Assembly (NCBI RefSeq): GCF_008041835.1
Contig: NZ_VRYE01000060.1
Location: 1 to 42,516, forward strand
Direction of reading: 5' to 3'
DNA: 42,516 nt
DNA from: Ectopseudomonas mendocina
Lineage (GTDB): Bacteria > Pseudomonadota > Gammaproteobacteria > Pseudomonadales > Pseudomonadaceae
Shown: one piece after another, positions 7,765 to 15,013 of the stretch
Layout of the letters: each line of letters begins with the position of its first letter
How positions within the stretch are numbered: position 1 is the stretch's first letter
Translations under genes and position numbers: made by a program
The notes under the pieces: model-generated
Told to the model about the DNA's origin: nothing
The model's input: the letters and a program-made list of their open reading frames with translations, nothing else
Databases searched by the model: none

Positions 7765-8618
7765 GTGCGAGCTCCATAGAGGCGGGCCAAGCCCATCAGC
7801 AGCAGCGCCAATACCAACAACACCCAGCCACTGAGGTATAACGCCTGCAGGTGAGGACCGGTGGCATAGCTCATCTCCAGGGCGATATTGGCCGTCAGGG
7901 TACGCACCGGGTCGAAGATTGACCCCGGCCATTGCACCACATTGCCGGCCACCATCAGCACCGCCATGGTTTCACCCAGGGCGCGCCCCAGTTGCAGCAG
8001 GATGGACGGCCATAGCCGTGGCCAGGCAGCAGGCAGCAGCACCCGGCGAATCGCCGACCAGTGAGACACACCCAGACACAGGGCGGCCGGCAGATGGCGG
8101 CGAGCGCTTTCACGCAGGATCACATCGGCCTGCACCATCAGCAGCGGCAGAATCATCAAGCCAAGAACGAGTCCTGCCGTGAGCAGACTGGCGCCCGGTG
8201 GAAACCAGTTGTTAAGCAGTGGCACCAGTACCACCAACCCCCAGAGCCCATAGACCACGGAGGGAATGCTGGCCATAAGGCCAAGCAGCGCCGAGTAGGC
8301 ACTGGCCAGCGGCCTGGGTGCGTAGAAGATCAGCCAGATGCTGACCAACAGGCCGGCCGGCACTGCCAGCAACAGGGCCAGCACGCTGCTAAGCAAACTG
8401 GCTGCCAGCATGGCCTGCAAGCCGAATAAGCCCTTGCTCGGCTGCCAGCTGTTACCAAGCAGATTGCCGGGGTCCTGCAGCAGTGGCCAGCTGGCCTGGG
8501 TCAGAAACACTAGTATCAGTAACAAGATCACCGCCGCAGCCAAGGCACACAGCAGGCTGAGCGAGCGCAGCAGACTGTCGGCGCTATCGCGTCGGAACAA
8601 AGGCGTGCTGTTGGACAA
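7761..8618 (-). CDS. pstC: Phosphate ABC transporter permease PstC
   Basis: This 285-residue integral membrane protein partners PstA. SIPSVVYGLWGLVVLVP, the coupling loop near ARRHLPAALCLGVSHWSAIR, and GRALGETMAVLMVAGN are PstC hallmarks. The start is TTG at 8618, supported by GAGG about 9 bp upstream and by the lack of a nearby ATG. The gene overlaps the end of pstS by 35 bp, which implies tight coupling. Confidence 0.92.
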   Translation of the reverse strand: MSNSTPLFRRDSADSLLRSLSLLCALAAAVILLLILVFLTQASWPLLQDPGNLLGNSWQPSKGLFGLQAMLAASLLSSVLALLLAVPAGLLVSIWLIFYAPRPLASAYSALLGLMASIPSVVYGLWGLVVLVPLLNNWFPPGASLLTAGLVLGLMILPLLMVQADVILRESARRHLPAALCLGVSHWSAIRRVLLPAAWPRLWPSILLQLGRALGETMAVLMVAGNVVQWPGSIFDPVRTLTANIALEMSYATGPHLQALYLSGWVLLVLALLLMGLARLYGART

Positions 8619-9393
8619 GGTCGGTCACCTCGCTGGATTGGGCAAAGTCCAATAGCGCCCGGGTGTTGGCATCCGGCTCGCCGCGCACCACCAGGTTGAG
8701 GGTGCGGCTCAATGGGTAGTGACCATCACGCACGGCCTGACTCGATGCCGTTTGTCCATCCAGGGCCAGCAGCTTAATGGGCACGCCCTGCCCCGCTTCA
8801 TACTCGGCGCTGCCGATCGACACATAACCAATGGCCAAAGGATTACCCGCCACAGACTTGATGCCTTGCTGGTTGTCACCTATGACCAGGTCCGGCCGCA
8901 CATCGCCGTTGTCGAGGTGGAAATGCTGCAGAAACAACTCCAGGGTCGAACGCCCTTCTGCCTTGTGTACCTTGACCACCGAGCCTGACGGGCCATCAAG
9001 CGCTGACCAGTCACTGACCTTGCCGGTGTAGATATCGACCACCTGCTCGCCCGTGATCTGGGTCAGGGGGTTGCTGGCGTGCACGATCAGGGCAATGCCA
9101 TCGTCGGCGATGGGATAGGCCTGCAGTTCTTGTTCCGCACTTGTCAGGGCACGCGAGGCCATGCCGATCGAGGCCAGGCCATGGCGCACATCCTGAATGC
9201 CGCGTGAGGTACCGCCCGATTGCACGTCCACGTGGATATCAGGGTTCAACGCCTCAAAACGCTTGCCGATGTCCGCCATCAATGGGGCGATGGTGCTTGA
9301 GCCCGAGACACTGATGGTCTGCTTCTGCTCCGGTGAGCAGGCACTGAGTAGCAATACAGAGCAGGCAACGGCACACAACTTCCGAGTCAGCAT
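8584..9393 (-). CDS. pstS: Phosphate-binding lipoprotein PstS
   Basis: This is a 269-residue periplasmic binding protein. The start at 9393 has a strong GAGGAGAAGG upstream and is followed by a lipoprotein signal, LLLSAC with Cys19 as the lipidation site. The ligand loop SGSSTIAPLM and the SGGTSRGIQDVRHG segment match PstS phosphate-binding sites. It is anchored as a lipoprotein and delivers phosphate to PstCA. It lies 10 bp after arsM. Some PstS proteins discriminate strongly against arsenate, so this copy may serve phosphate uptake under arsenic. That selectivity cannot be read from sequence alone. Confidence 0.92.
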   Translation of the reverse strand: MLTRKLCAVACSVLLLSACSPEQKQTISVSGSSTIAPLMADIGKRFEALNPDIHVDVQSGGTSRGIQDVRHGLASIGMASRALTSAEQELQAYPIADDGIALIVHASNPLTQITGEQVVDIYTGKVSDWSALDGPSGSVVKVHKAEGRSTLELFLQHFHLDNGDVRPDLVIGDNQQGIKSVAGNPLAIGYVSIGSAEYEAGQGVPIKLLALDGQTASSQAVRDGHYPLSRTLNLVVRGEPDANTRALLDFAQSSEVTDLVQQHAFVPTR

Positions 9394-9403
9394 TCCCTTC
9401 TCC

Positions 9404-10444
9404 TCAGCAGCAGCTGGCTGCAGTGCCGGGCGCAGCGCCCTGATCGAACGGCAGACCACCGCCACAGCCCTCGAACAAACCGAAGTGCCGGCTGAAGTCG
9501 CCGATAAACTCGAAATGCGCGGCAAAGCGGCTGTCCTTGAGCATGCGCCAGGTGTTGCCACACACCGGGAACACCCGGCCTGTTTCGATGCGGTGGTGTT
9601 TATCCAGCACAAAGGCAGTGGGCGCACCGGCAATGCTGCCACGATAGATCACGGCCTGGCCGTAGTCCTCGCAGGCCGGCTCCAGACCATCGAGCTTGAA
9701 CAGCCGGTAGGTGGCGGAAAAGAAACGTGCGTCACCCAGTTTTGCCGCCAGAGCCGGGTCAGTAATCTCGATGGGCTGATCCTCTACTAGGCGTGGGTCG
9801 GCAAAGCCATGCCGGCGGGCCAGGTTCTCGAAGTCATTCCAGTACAGGGCGCCGCCCAGGCACTCACCGTACAACACCTCATCCTGGCGCAGCTCGTCAG
9901 CCAGACGACGATCCGCGTACACATCGGAGAAGTACAACTCGCCGCCCGGCTTGAGCAGGCGATAGGCCTCGCGCAACACGCTGTCCTTGTCGGGTGACAG
10001 ATTGATCACGCAGTTGGGCACGATCACATCGAAGCTGGCGTCGGCCAGGTCCAATGCCGCCAGGTCCTCGATATAGCCGTGGCGAAATTCCACATTGGCG
10101 TAGCCGAACTGCGCGGCGTGGTAATCCAGATGGGCATTGGCCACCGCCAGCTGCTCGGCGGTCATGTCCACGCCGAGCACGGAGCCCTCGGCCCCGACCA
10201 GTTGCGCCAGGACATAACAATCGCGGCCCGAGCCGCTGCCCAGATCAAGCACCCGGCAGCCCTCCAGCAGGGCCGGTGCGACCAGACCGCAGCCGTAATA
10301 ACGGGCGCTGACTTCGTGATGAACCTTTGCCAGCAGTGGCTTGAGCCAGTTCGGCATGCTGCTGGGATCACAGCAGGCACTGGTTTTCAGATCGCCGCTG
10401 TTCTGCAGGACTTTGCCGTAATAGTTTTGTACCGACTCGTGCAT
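9404..10444 (-). CDS. arsM: Arsenite S-adenosylmethionine methyltransferase ArsM
   Basis: This 346-residue enzyme methylates As(III) using S-adenosylmethionine. It has the SAM site DLGSGSGRD (67-75), the family motifs VPNCVINLSPDK and YGECLGGALY, and candidate arsenic-binding cysteines at 24/25, 52, 145 and 195. The 145-195 spacing equals that of the catalytic pair in characterised algal ArsM. A further CC ends the protein. The opening SVQNYYGKVLQ and SACC resemble the ArsM branch found with ArsS in arsenosugar pathways. AAGAGG precedes the ATG. It heads the arsM-pst operon, with a regulatory element about 100 bp upstream that also precedes the porin gene. Confidence 0.93.
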   Translation of the reverse strand: MHESVQNYYGKVLQNSGDLKTSACCDPSSMPNWLKPLLAKVHHEVSARYYGCGLVAPALLEGCRVLDLGSGSGRDCYVLAQLVGAEGSVLGVDMTAEQLAVANAHLDYHAAQFGYANVEFRHGYIEDLAALDLADASFDVIVPNCVINLSPDKDSVLREAYRLLKPGGELYFSDVYADRRLADELRQDEVLYGECLGGALYWNDFENLARRHGFADPRLVEDQPIEITDPALAAKLGDARFFSATYRLFKLDGLEPACEDYGQAVIYRGSIAGAPTAFVLDKHHRIETGRVFPVCGNTWRMLKDSRFAAHFEFIGDFSRHFGLFEGCGGGLPFDQGAAPGTAASCC

Positions 10445-10540
10445 GGAAAACCTCTTTTCGGGATGTCGATTGGCGAACAGTGCGCGCCGACAAACAGGAT
10501 CGATTACTGAGATGTCACTTAACTACTAGATAAAAACAAA

Positions 10541-10562
10541 AGCGCTTTGTTACAGCTCAATA
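10541..10562 (-). promoter_or_regulatory. Shared 22-bp element upstream of arsM
   Basis: Read on the minus strand, the element contains TATTGAGCTGTAACAAAGC, about 97 bp upstream of the arsM ATG. A near-identical copy (about 18 of 22 positions) lies at 13436-13457, about 101 bp upstream of the OprD porin ATG. AGCGCT occurs at both edges on the plus strand (10541-10546 and 10562-10567). TGTAAC resembles a PhoB half-site, which would suit a phosphate/arsenate operon, but no second good half-site is evident. Confidence 0.5.
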
Positions 10563-10589
10563 GCGCTGGCAAAGAGCCAAGAAAAAGAT

Positions 10590-10621
10590 AAAAAAAGGGG
10601 GCCATGGCCGACACAGCCCCC
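10590..10621 (-). terminator. Rho-independent terminator after porin gene
   Basis: On the minus strand, a GGGGGC/GCCCCC stem (10616-10621 with 10597-10602) is followed by a run of seven T. It lies about 55 bp past the porin stop codon and separates the arsS-porin operon from arsM. Confidence 0.8.
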
Positions 10622-11239
10622 AAGACGGGGAGGAAAGGAGCAACCCCTATTTTTCACTCCACGACGAGTGAAACCTTAAAGCAGGCTAAGCGGGTACTCG
10701 ACGATCAAACGAACATCGTCGGCGTCCCCGTCAATCTGGTTGGAAGAACCACGGTGCACGGCATGCCGAACGCGCAGGGAGAGATCCTTGGCCGGGCCGC
10801 TCTGCACGATGTACTTGGCTTCCAGGTTACGTTCCCAATGTTTTTCGTTACGGGCATCGGCATCGAAGAAGCCACCACGGTCGTCCGCATCGGTGCTGTC
10901 GATATCGCTGCCACGCACATAGCGCGCCATCAAGGTCAGGCCCGGCACGCCATAGCTAGCCATGTCCAGGTCATAACGCAGTTGCCAGGAGCGTTCGCCC
11001 GGAGCGTTGAAGTCGGAGTACTGCACCGAGTTGGCCAGGTAAATGCCATCGAAACCGATGTAATCGAAACCGGCGTCATCGTCGATCTGCTGATAGGCCA
11101 GGGTCACTGCATGGGCCCCCCAGGCGTATTTGCTGGCCAGCGACCAGTCGGTGTTGCCGATCTCACCGGCCAGCGCGCGGCCACGGTCGTTGGTGCGATA
11201 GACATTCAGATCAAAGCCCAGCGAGCGTTCGCTACCTAG

Positions 11240-12563
11240 CAGCCTGTTGAAATTCGCCTACGCCCTGTCTGGCTTTGCGGCGTAAGGTTTACGATATCGG
11301 CTCCAATCTGCCGGGAACCCCGATTTCCATGCGTGGCGCCGATATCACTCAGGAATCCTTGTTCACTGTCGCCAAGCTCGATGACTTCGTGCCAGCGACT
11401 CACCCCCTGCGCGCCATCCGCAAGCTGGCAGACACCGCTCTGCAGCGGATGAGCGCCCTGTTCGACACCTTGTATGCCGACACCGGCCGCGCCTCGATCG
11501 CCCCCGAGAAGCTGATGCGGGCGCAGTTGCTGCAGTTGTTCTACTCGCTGCGCAGCGAGCGGATGCTGATGGAACAGCTGGGCTACAACCTGCTGTTCCG
11601 CTGGTTCGTCGGCCTGGCCATTGATGATCCGGTGTGGGATCACTCGGTCTTCTCGAAGAATCGTGACCGCCTCAATGCCCAGGCAGTGGCCGCCGAGTTT
11701 CTGAACGAGGTGGTGCGCCTGGCGGAGAAGCAGGGGCTGATCTCGGATGAGCACTTCTCGGTTGACGGCACATTGCTGCAAGCCTGGGCCTCTCAGAAGA
11801 GTTTCCGTCCCAAGGACGATACGCCAGACGACCCGGGCCCCGGCCCGCGCAATGCCCAGCCGGACTTCAAGGGGCACAAGCGCAGCAACGACACCCACGC
11901 CTCGACCAGCGATCCGGATGCCCGGCTGTACCGCAAGAGCCACAACACCGGCGCGCAGCTGAGTTACATGGGGCATGTGCTGATGGAACACCGCAGTGGC
12001 CTGGTGCGCAGTGCTCATGTGACTCTGGCCGGTGGCCATGGCGAACGCGAAGCCGCGCTGGCGATGCTGAGCAAGCTGGGTGGTCGCCGTCGACGCACCC
12101 TGGCCGCGGACAAGGCTTACGACACGGCAGACTTCGTGGCCGCCTGTCGTGCCCTCGGCGTGACACCCCATGTTGCGCAGAACACCAATGGTCGGCGCAG
12201 CGCCATCGATGGCCGTACCACGCGCCACGCCGGCTATGGTCTGAGCCTGAAGATTCGCGCCTGGATCGAAACCCACTTCGGCTGGCTCAAGGCGGCGGCC
12301 GGGCTGCGCCAGGTGAAGCAACGCGGACTTGAGCGTGTCGACGCGCTGTTCCAGCTGGCCATGGCGGCAAGCAACCTGGTGCGCCTGCCGAAGCTGCTGG
12401 CTACAGGCTCAATGGCATGAGCGCGTTGACGGGGAAGGTGCGCCCGGCACCTGTGAAATCGGGCTACTTCACCTGCTCGACGCCCTGAGCAAGAGCGCGT
12501 GGCCGCGAGCACTGCCGCTACAACGCAGTGCTCGCAGTCATCACAGCGAATTTCAACAGGCTG
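11240..12563 (+). mobile_element. IS5-type insertion sequence with CTAG target duplication
   Basis: This 1324-bp element is bounded by perfect 18-bp inverted repeats, CAGCCTGTTGAAATTCGC at 11240-11257 and its complement at 12546-12563. The flanking duplication is CTAG (11236-11239 and 12564-12567). Deleting it restores the porin reading frame, which confirms the ends. The transposase fills most of the element. Because CTAG is itself a palindrome, the element may prefer this tetranucleotide, as the element at 42236 also seems to. Confidence 0.92.
11329..12420 (+). CDS. IS5-type DDE transposase
   Basis: From MRGADITQESLFTVAKLDDF the protein is 363 residues; an in-frame upstream start at 11275 would add 18. 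The N-terminal DUF772-like region (LLQLFYSLRSERMLMEQLGYNLLF) is followed by the DDE domain: DEHFSVDGTLLQAW, LAADKAYDTADF, and RAWIETHFGWLK with the catalytic Glu. It appears intact. I place it in the broad IS5 group; the CTAG duplication also fits the IS1182 type. Confidence 0.88.
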   Translation: MRGADITQESLFTVAKLDDFVPATHPLRAIRKLADTALQRMSALFDTLYADTGRASIAPEKLMRAQLLQLFYSLRSERMLMEQLGYNLLFRWFVGLAIDDPVWDHSVFSKNRDRLNAQAVAAEFLNEVVRLAEKQGLISDEHFSVDGTLLQAWASQKSFRPKDDTPDDPGPGPRNAQPDFKGHKRSNDTHASTSDPDARLYRKSHNTGAQLSYMGHVLMEHRSGLVRSAHVTLAGGHGEREAALAMLSKLGGRRRRTLAADKAYDTADFVAACRALGVTPHVAQNTNGRRSAIDGRTTRHAGYGLSLKIRAWIETHFGWLKAAAGLRQVKQRGLERVDALFQLAMAASNLVRLPKLLATGSMA

Positions 12564-13435
12564 CTAGGTCGAGGGTATAGGCCAGCCCCGCGTAATAGCG
12601 CCGCCAGGTGTCTTCGACTTGAGAGCCATACAGGCTGAGGGAAAGACTTTCCGCTGGCGCATAGGTCAGGCCCGCCCAACTGATCGAATCCCCCACGTCG
12701 CCGGCATACTGAATAAGCAACTCATCATCCGAATTGCTGCTGTTGAACGCATTCATGGCCGTAATGTGGCCAGCGTCCAGGCTCACGCCCTCGATTTCCT
12801 CGCTGCTTAAGAAAAAGCCTGTGGCGGTTTCCGGTAACAGGCGAGCATCGCCGGTTCCAACTACCGGGTTGGCGAATTGCTGCTCACCGAATTTGAGCAC
12901 GGTGTTTGACACCCGCAGCTTGACCACCCCGCCTGCCTCGCTCCAGTCCCGCTCGGGCTCGCCATCGCTGCCGATGGGTGCCAGCAAGGTCCCGGTGCGG
13001 CCACCGCCGCCATCGAGACGGATACCGAGAAAGCCATAGGCATCCACACCGAAGCCAACCGTACCCTGGGTAAAGCCGGATTCGTAGAAACCCATGATCC
13101 CGTAGGCGGCCTCCTCGCGGTAACCGTTTTCCTGACCGGGTTTGTTTGCATTGGTACCGGCGCCATTGAAGCCGCCGTTGCGGAAATCACGGTTGAAATA
13201 AAAGGCGCGATTGAGCAGGTTGAAACTGCTGTCCTGGATAAAACCCTGCGCCTCCGATTGCTGACTGGCCAGGGCCGTTTGGCTGAAGGCTGCTGCCACA
13301 GCCAGGCCGCACATACTGAGTGTAAAGCGGTGCATTGGATACCCCTCTTGCGTAGGCGATGCGCCACCTGTGAGTAGCGCTTGTTGTTGTGCCAATGCCA
13401 GCCACATCTTGCTGACCTACTTCGAGTCGATATCC

Positions 13436-13457
13436 AGTGCTTTGTTACAACTCAGTA
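13436..13457 (-). promoter_or_regulatory. Shared 22-bp element upstream of the porin gene
   Basis: The minus strand reads TACTGAGTTGTAACAAAGC, overlapping the DoxX stop codon (13452-13454) and lying about 101 bp before the porin ATG. It matches the arsM-upstream element at 10541-10562 in about 18 of 22 positions and at nearly the same distance from the start. This suggests that the porin gene also has its own regulated promoter inside the operon. Confidence 0.5.
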
Positions 13458-13856
13458 TTTTTTGCTCAGCACCCATTTGTCTTCATCGCGATAGGCAATC
13501 AGTAACAGGCTGGCCGCGAAGATGATCAACGAGGGATAGAACAGCGCGTTGCTGCCTTCGAATACCCAGCTCCAGGGGTCGATAACCGACTGCATCACCG
13601 CCAGCAGCGACGCACCGTTGAGCACGACCTGCAGCGGATATACCCAGCGCCGGGCAAAGCCGACAACCACCGCCAGGCCGACCAGCATCTGCAACACGCC
13701 CGCTATACGCATCGCGCCCTCGGCCGCGAGAAAGCCGAAGTAGAACTTGTTGGCCACCGCCATACCGTGCTCGACATTGAACACCTTGTCCGCGCCCCAG
13801 ATCACCAATAGCCAACCAAGCGAAATGCGCAGCAACAGCAGGGTCCAGTTTTTCAT
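13452..13856 (-). CDS. DoxX-family membrane protein
   Basis: This 134-residue protein has four hydrophobic segments and the DoxX-like opening LLLRISLGWLLVIWGADKVF. DoxX proteins are small inner-membrane proteins linked to quinone-dependent thiosulfate oxidation in archaea and to membrane redox complexes in bacteria. AAGGAGA precedes the ATG. It follows the FAD oxidoreductase by about 80 bp in the same direction, so it may be a membrane anchor or electron partner for the flavoproteins upstream. The specific role is unknown. Confidence 0.78.
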   Translation of the reverse strand: MKNWTLLLLRISLGWLLVIWGADKVFNVEHGMAVANKFYFGFLAAEGAMRIAGVLQMLVGLAVVVGFARRWVYPLQVVLNGASLLAVMQSVIDPWSWVFEGSNALFYPSLIIFAASLLLIAYRDEDKWVLSKKY

Positions 13857-13933
13857 GCAATGTCTCCTTTAACGGCCGACCTTCAAGCCGGCATAGGGTT
13901 AGCCCAACCCACATGGTTGAGCAGTGGTGGGGA

Positions 13934-15013
13934 TTACGGCGTGCCGTGGTGGCGGTCGATAAAGCGCCGATCAAGACGGTCTTTCCAGCGTCCCAGCAAG
14001 GCGCCCTCTGCCGTCATGCCAGACCAACTGAGTAGGGCACCACCTTGGCCGTCGGCCAATAGCGCCAGAGCGCGACGTTGTGGTTGAAAGCGCGTCAGTG
14101 GCTGGCCGGACAGTGCGGCACCCAAATTGGCCGCCAATACAGGGCCCTGGCGTACGGCATAGACACCGCTACGGGGAGTTGCTGTCAGGCTGGCACAGTC
14201 ACCGGCGGCAAATACATGGGGGTGTGAAAGGCTCTGCAATGTCTGACCGACGCGCACGAACCCGTGCTCGTCGCAGTCCAGGCCAGACAGGCCAACCCAG
14301 GGTAAAGCGCTGGCGCCAGTGGCCAGAATCACCCGGATACCGCACCAGACAAGCCGATCTCCCGCAACCAAGGCATCGCCATGAATTGAGTCGACGGCCA
14401 CGCCCTCCTCGACCCTGACTCCGGCATCTGCCAGATGACGCAAGGCACGCTGGCGCAGCGCAAGGGGATGGCCGGCCAAAACCCTGGCGCTACTCAACAA
14501 GGTCAGCTGTGGCACCTGGGACGCCACAGCCAACGCCAGCTCTACCCCCGCAGCGCCGCCGCCCAGAATGGCTAATGCCTGGGGAGCCTGTTGCCAGCGT
14601 TGCCAGCCCTGCAGAAAGCTGTCGAATGGCTTGACCGGCAGGATATCCAGCAAGCTCTCACCCACTTGCGGCGCCTTGGGTATGGAGCCGAGATTGAGTG
14701 ACAGCCAGGTGGCCGAATACTGCCTGCCATCAGCCAGTTCGACGCACCTGGCGGACGAATCCAACCTTTCGACCTGTCCCTGCAGCAGCTCGACACCGGC
14801 AGCAGCGCAGAGAGCCTGCAGAGGTATGCGGCATTGTTCGGCGCGGTGACGGCCGGTCAGCAGGCCTGGCAACATGCCCGAGTACCAGGCATATGGCCCC
14901 GGACTGATCAGGCCGATGCGCCCTTTGGGTCGTTGGCCACTCATCCACAAGCGCAGCACGCCTAGATGGGCGTGGCCCGCCCCCGCAAGCAACAGGTCGA
15001 ATTGACCGTTCAA
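13934..15013 (-). CDS. FAD/NAD(P)-dependent oxidoreductase, SelD-associated type
   Basis: This 359-residue flavoprotein has the FAD-binding Rossmann motif AGAGHAHLGVLR at the N-terminus, a second NAD(P) motif (AILGGGAAGVELALA) and the C-terminal FAD motif HVFAAGDCASL. The GHAHLGVLRLW and YAWYSGMLPGLL segments are typical of the NADH dehydrogenase-like family that is fused to or found with selenophosphate synthetase SelD. No SelD domain is attached here. The start overlaps the stop of the TVP38 fusion gene (ATGA). It probably passes electrons from NAD(P)H to a quinone or thiol acceptor in the arsenic operon; the substrate is not known. Confidence 0.82.
   Translation of the reverse strand: MNGQFDLLLAGAGHAHLGVLRLWMSGQRPKGRIGLISPGPYAWYSGMLPGLLTGRHRAEQCRIPLQALCAAAGVELLQGQVERLDSSARCVELADGRQYSATWLSLNLGSIPKAPQVGESLLDILPVKPFDSFLQGWQRWQQAPQALAILGGGAAGVELALAVASQVPQLTLLSSARVLAGHPLALRQRALRHLADAGVRVEEGVAVDSIHGDALVAGDRLVWCGIRVILATGASALPWVGLSGLDCDEHGFVRVGQTLQSLSHPHVFAAGDCASLTATPRSGVYAVRQGPVLAANLGAALSGQPLTRFQPQRRALALLADGQGGALLSWSGMTAEGALLGRWKDRLDRRFIDRHHGTP

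Larger units (their letters stand above)
10676..13335 (-). pseudogene. OprD-family outer-membrane porin split by an IS
   Basis: The N-terminal part (13335-12564) begins MHRFTLSMCGLAVAAAFSQTA, a signal peptide, and continues through OprD-like strands. The C-terminal part (11235-10676) continues in frame as GSERSLGFDLNVYRTNDRG and ends LIVEYPLSLL with an outer-membrane-protein-type C-terminus. Removing the IS and one CTAG copy gives 1332 bp, exactly 444 codons including the stop. OprD porins are 18-strand substrate-specific channels of pseudomonads. Here it closes an arsenic-related operon, so it may have admitted an organoarsenical, a phosphate ester or another small substrate. The inserted copy gives only a truncated protein ending LDLAAC. 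It has its own upstream element at 13436-13457. Confidence 0.88.

Noticed and set aside
10541..10562. Firm PhoB box upstream of arsM
   Set aside because: Only one TGTAAC half-site is clear; the second repeat at the proper 11-bp spacing is poor, so I keep it as a candidate element only.
11236..12321. 361-codon minus-strand frame inside the IS at 11240
   Set aside because: It is the antisense shadow of the IS5-type transposase, and the composition is typical of an antisense frame.
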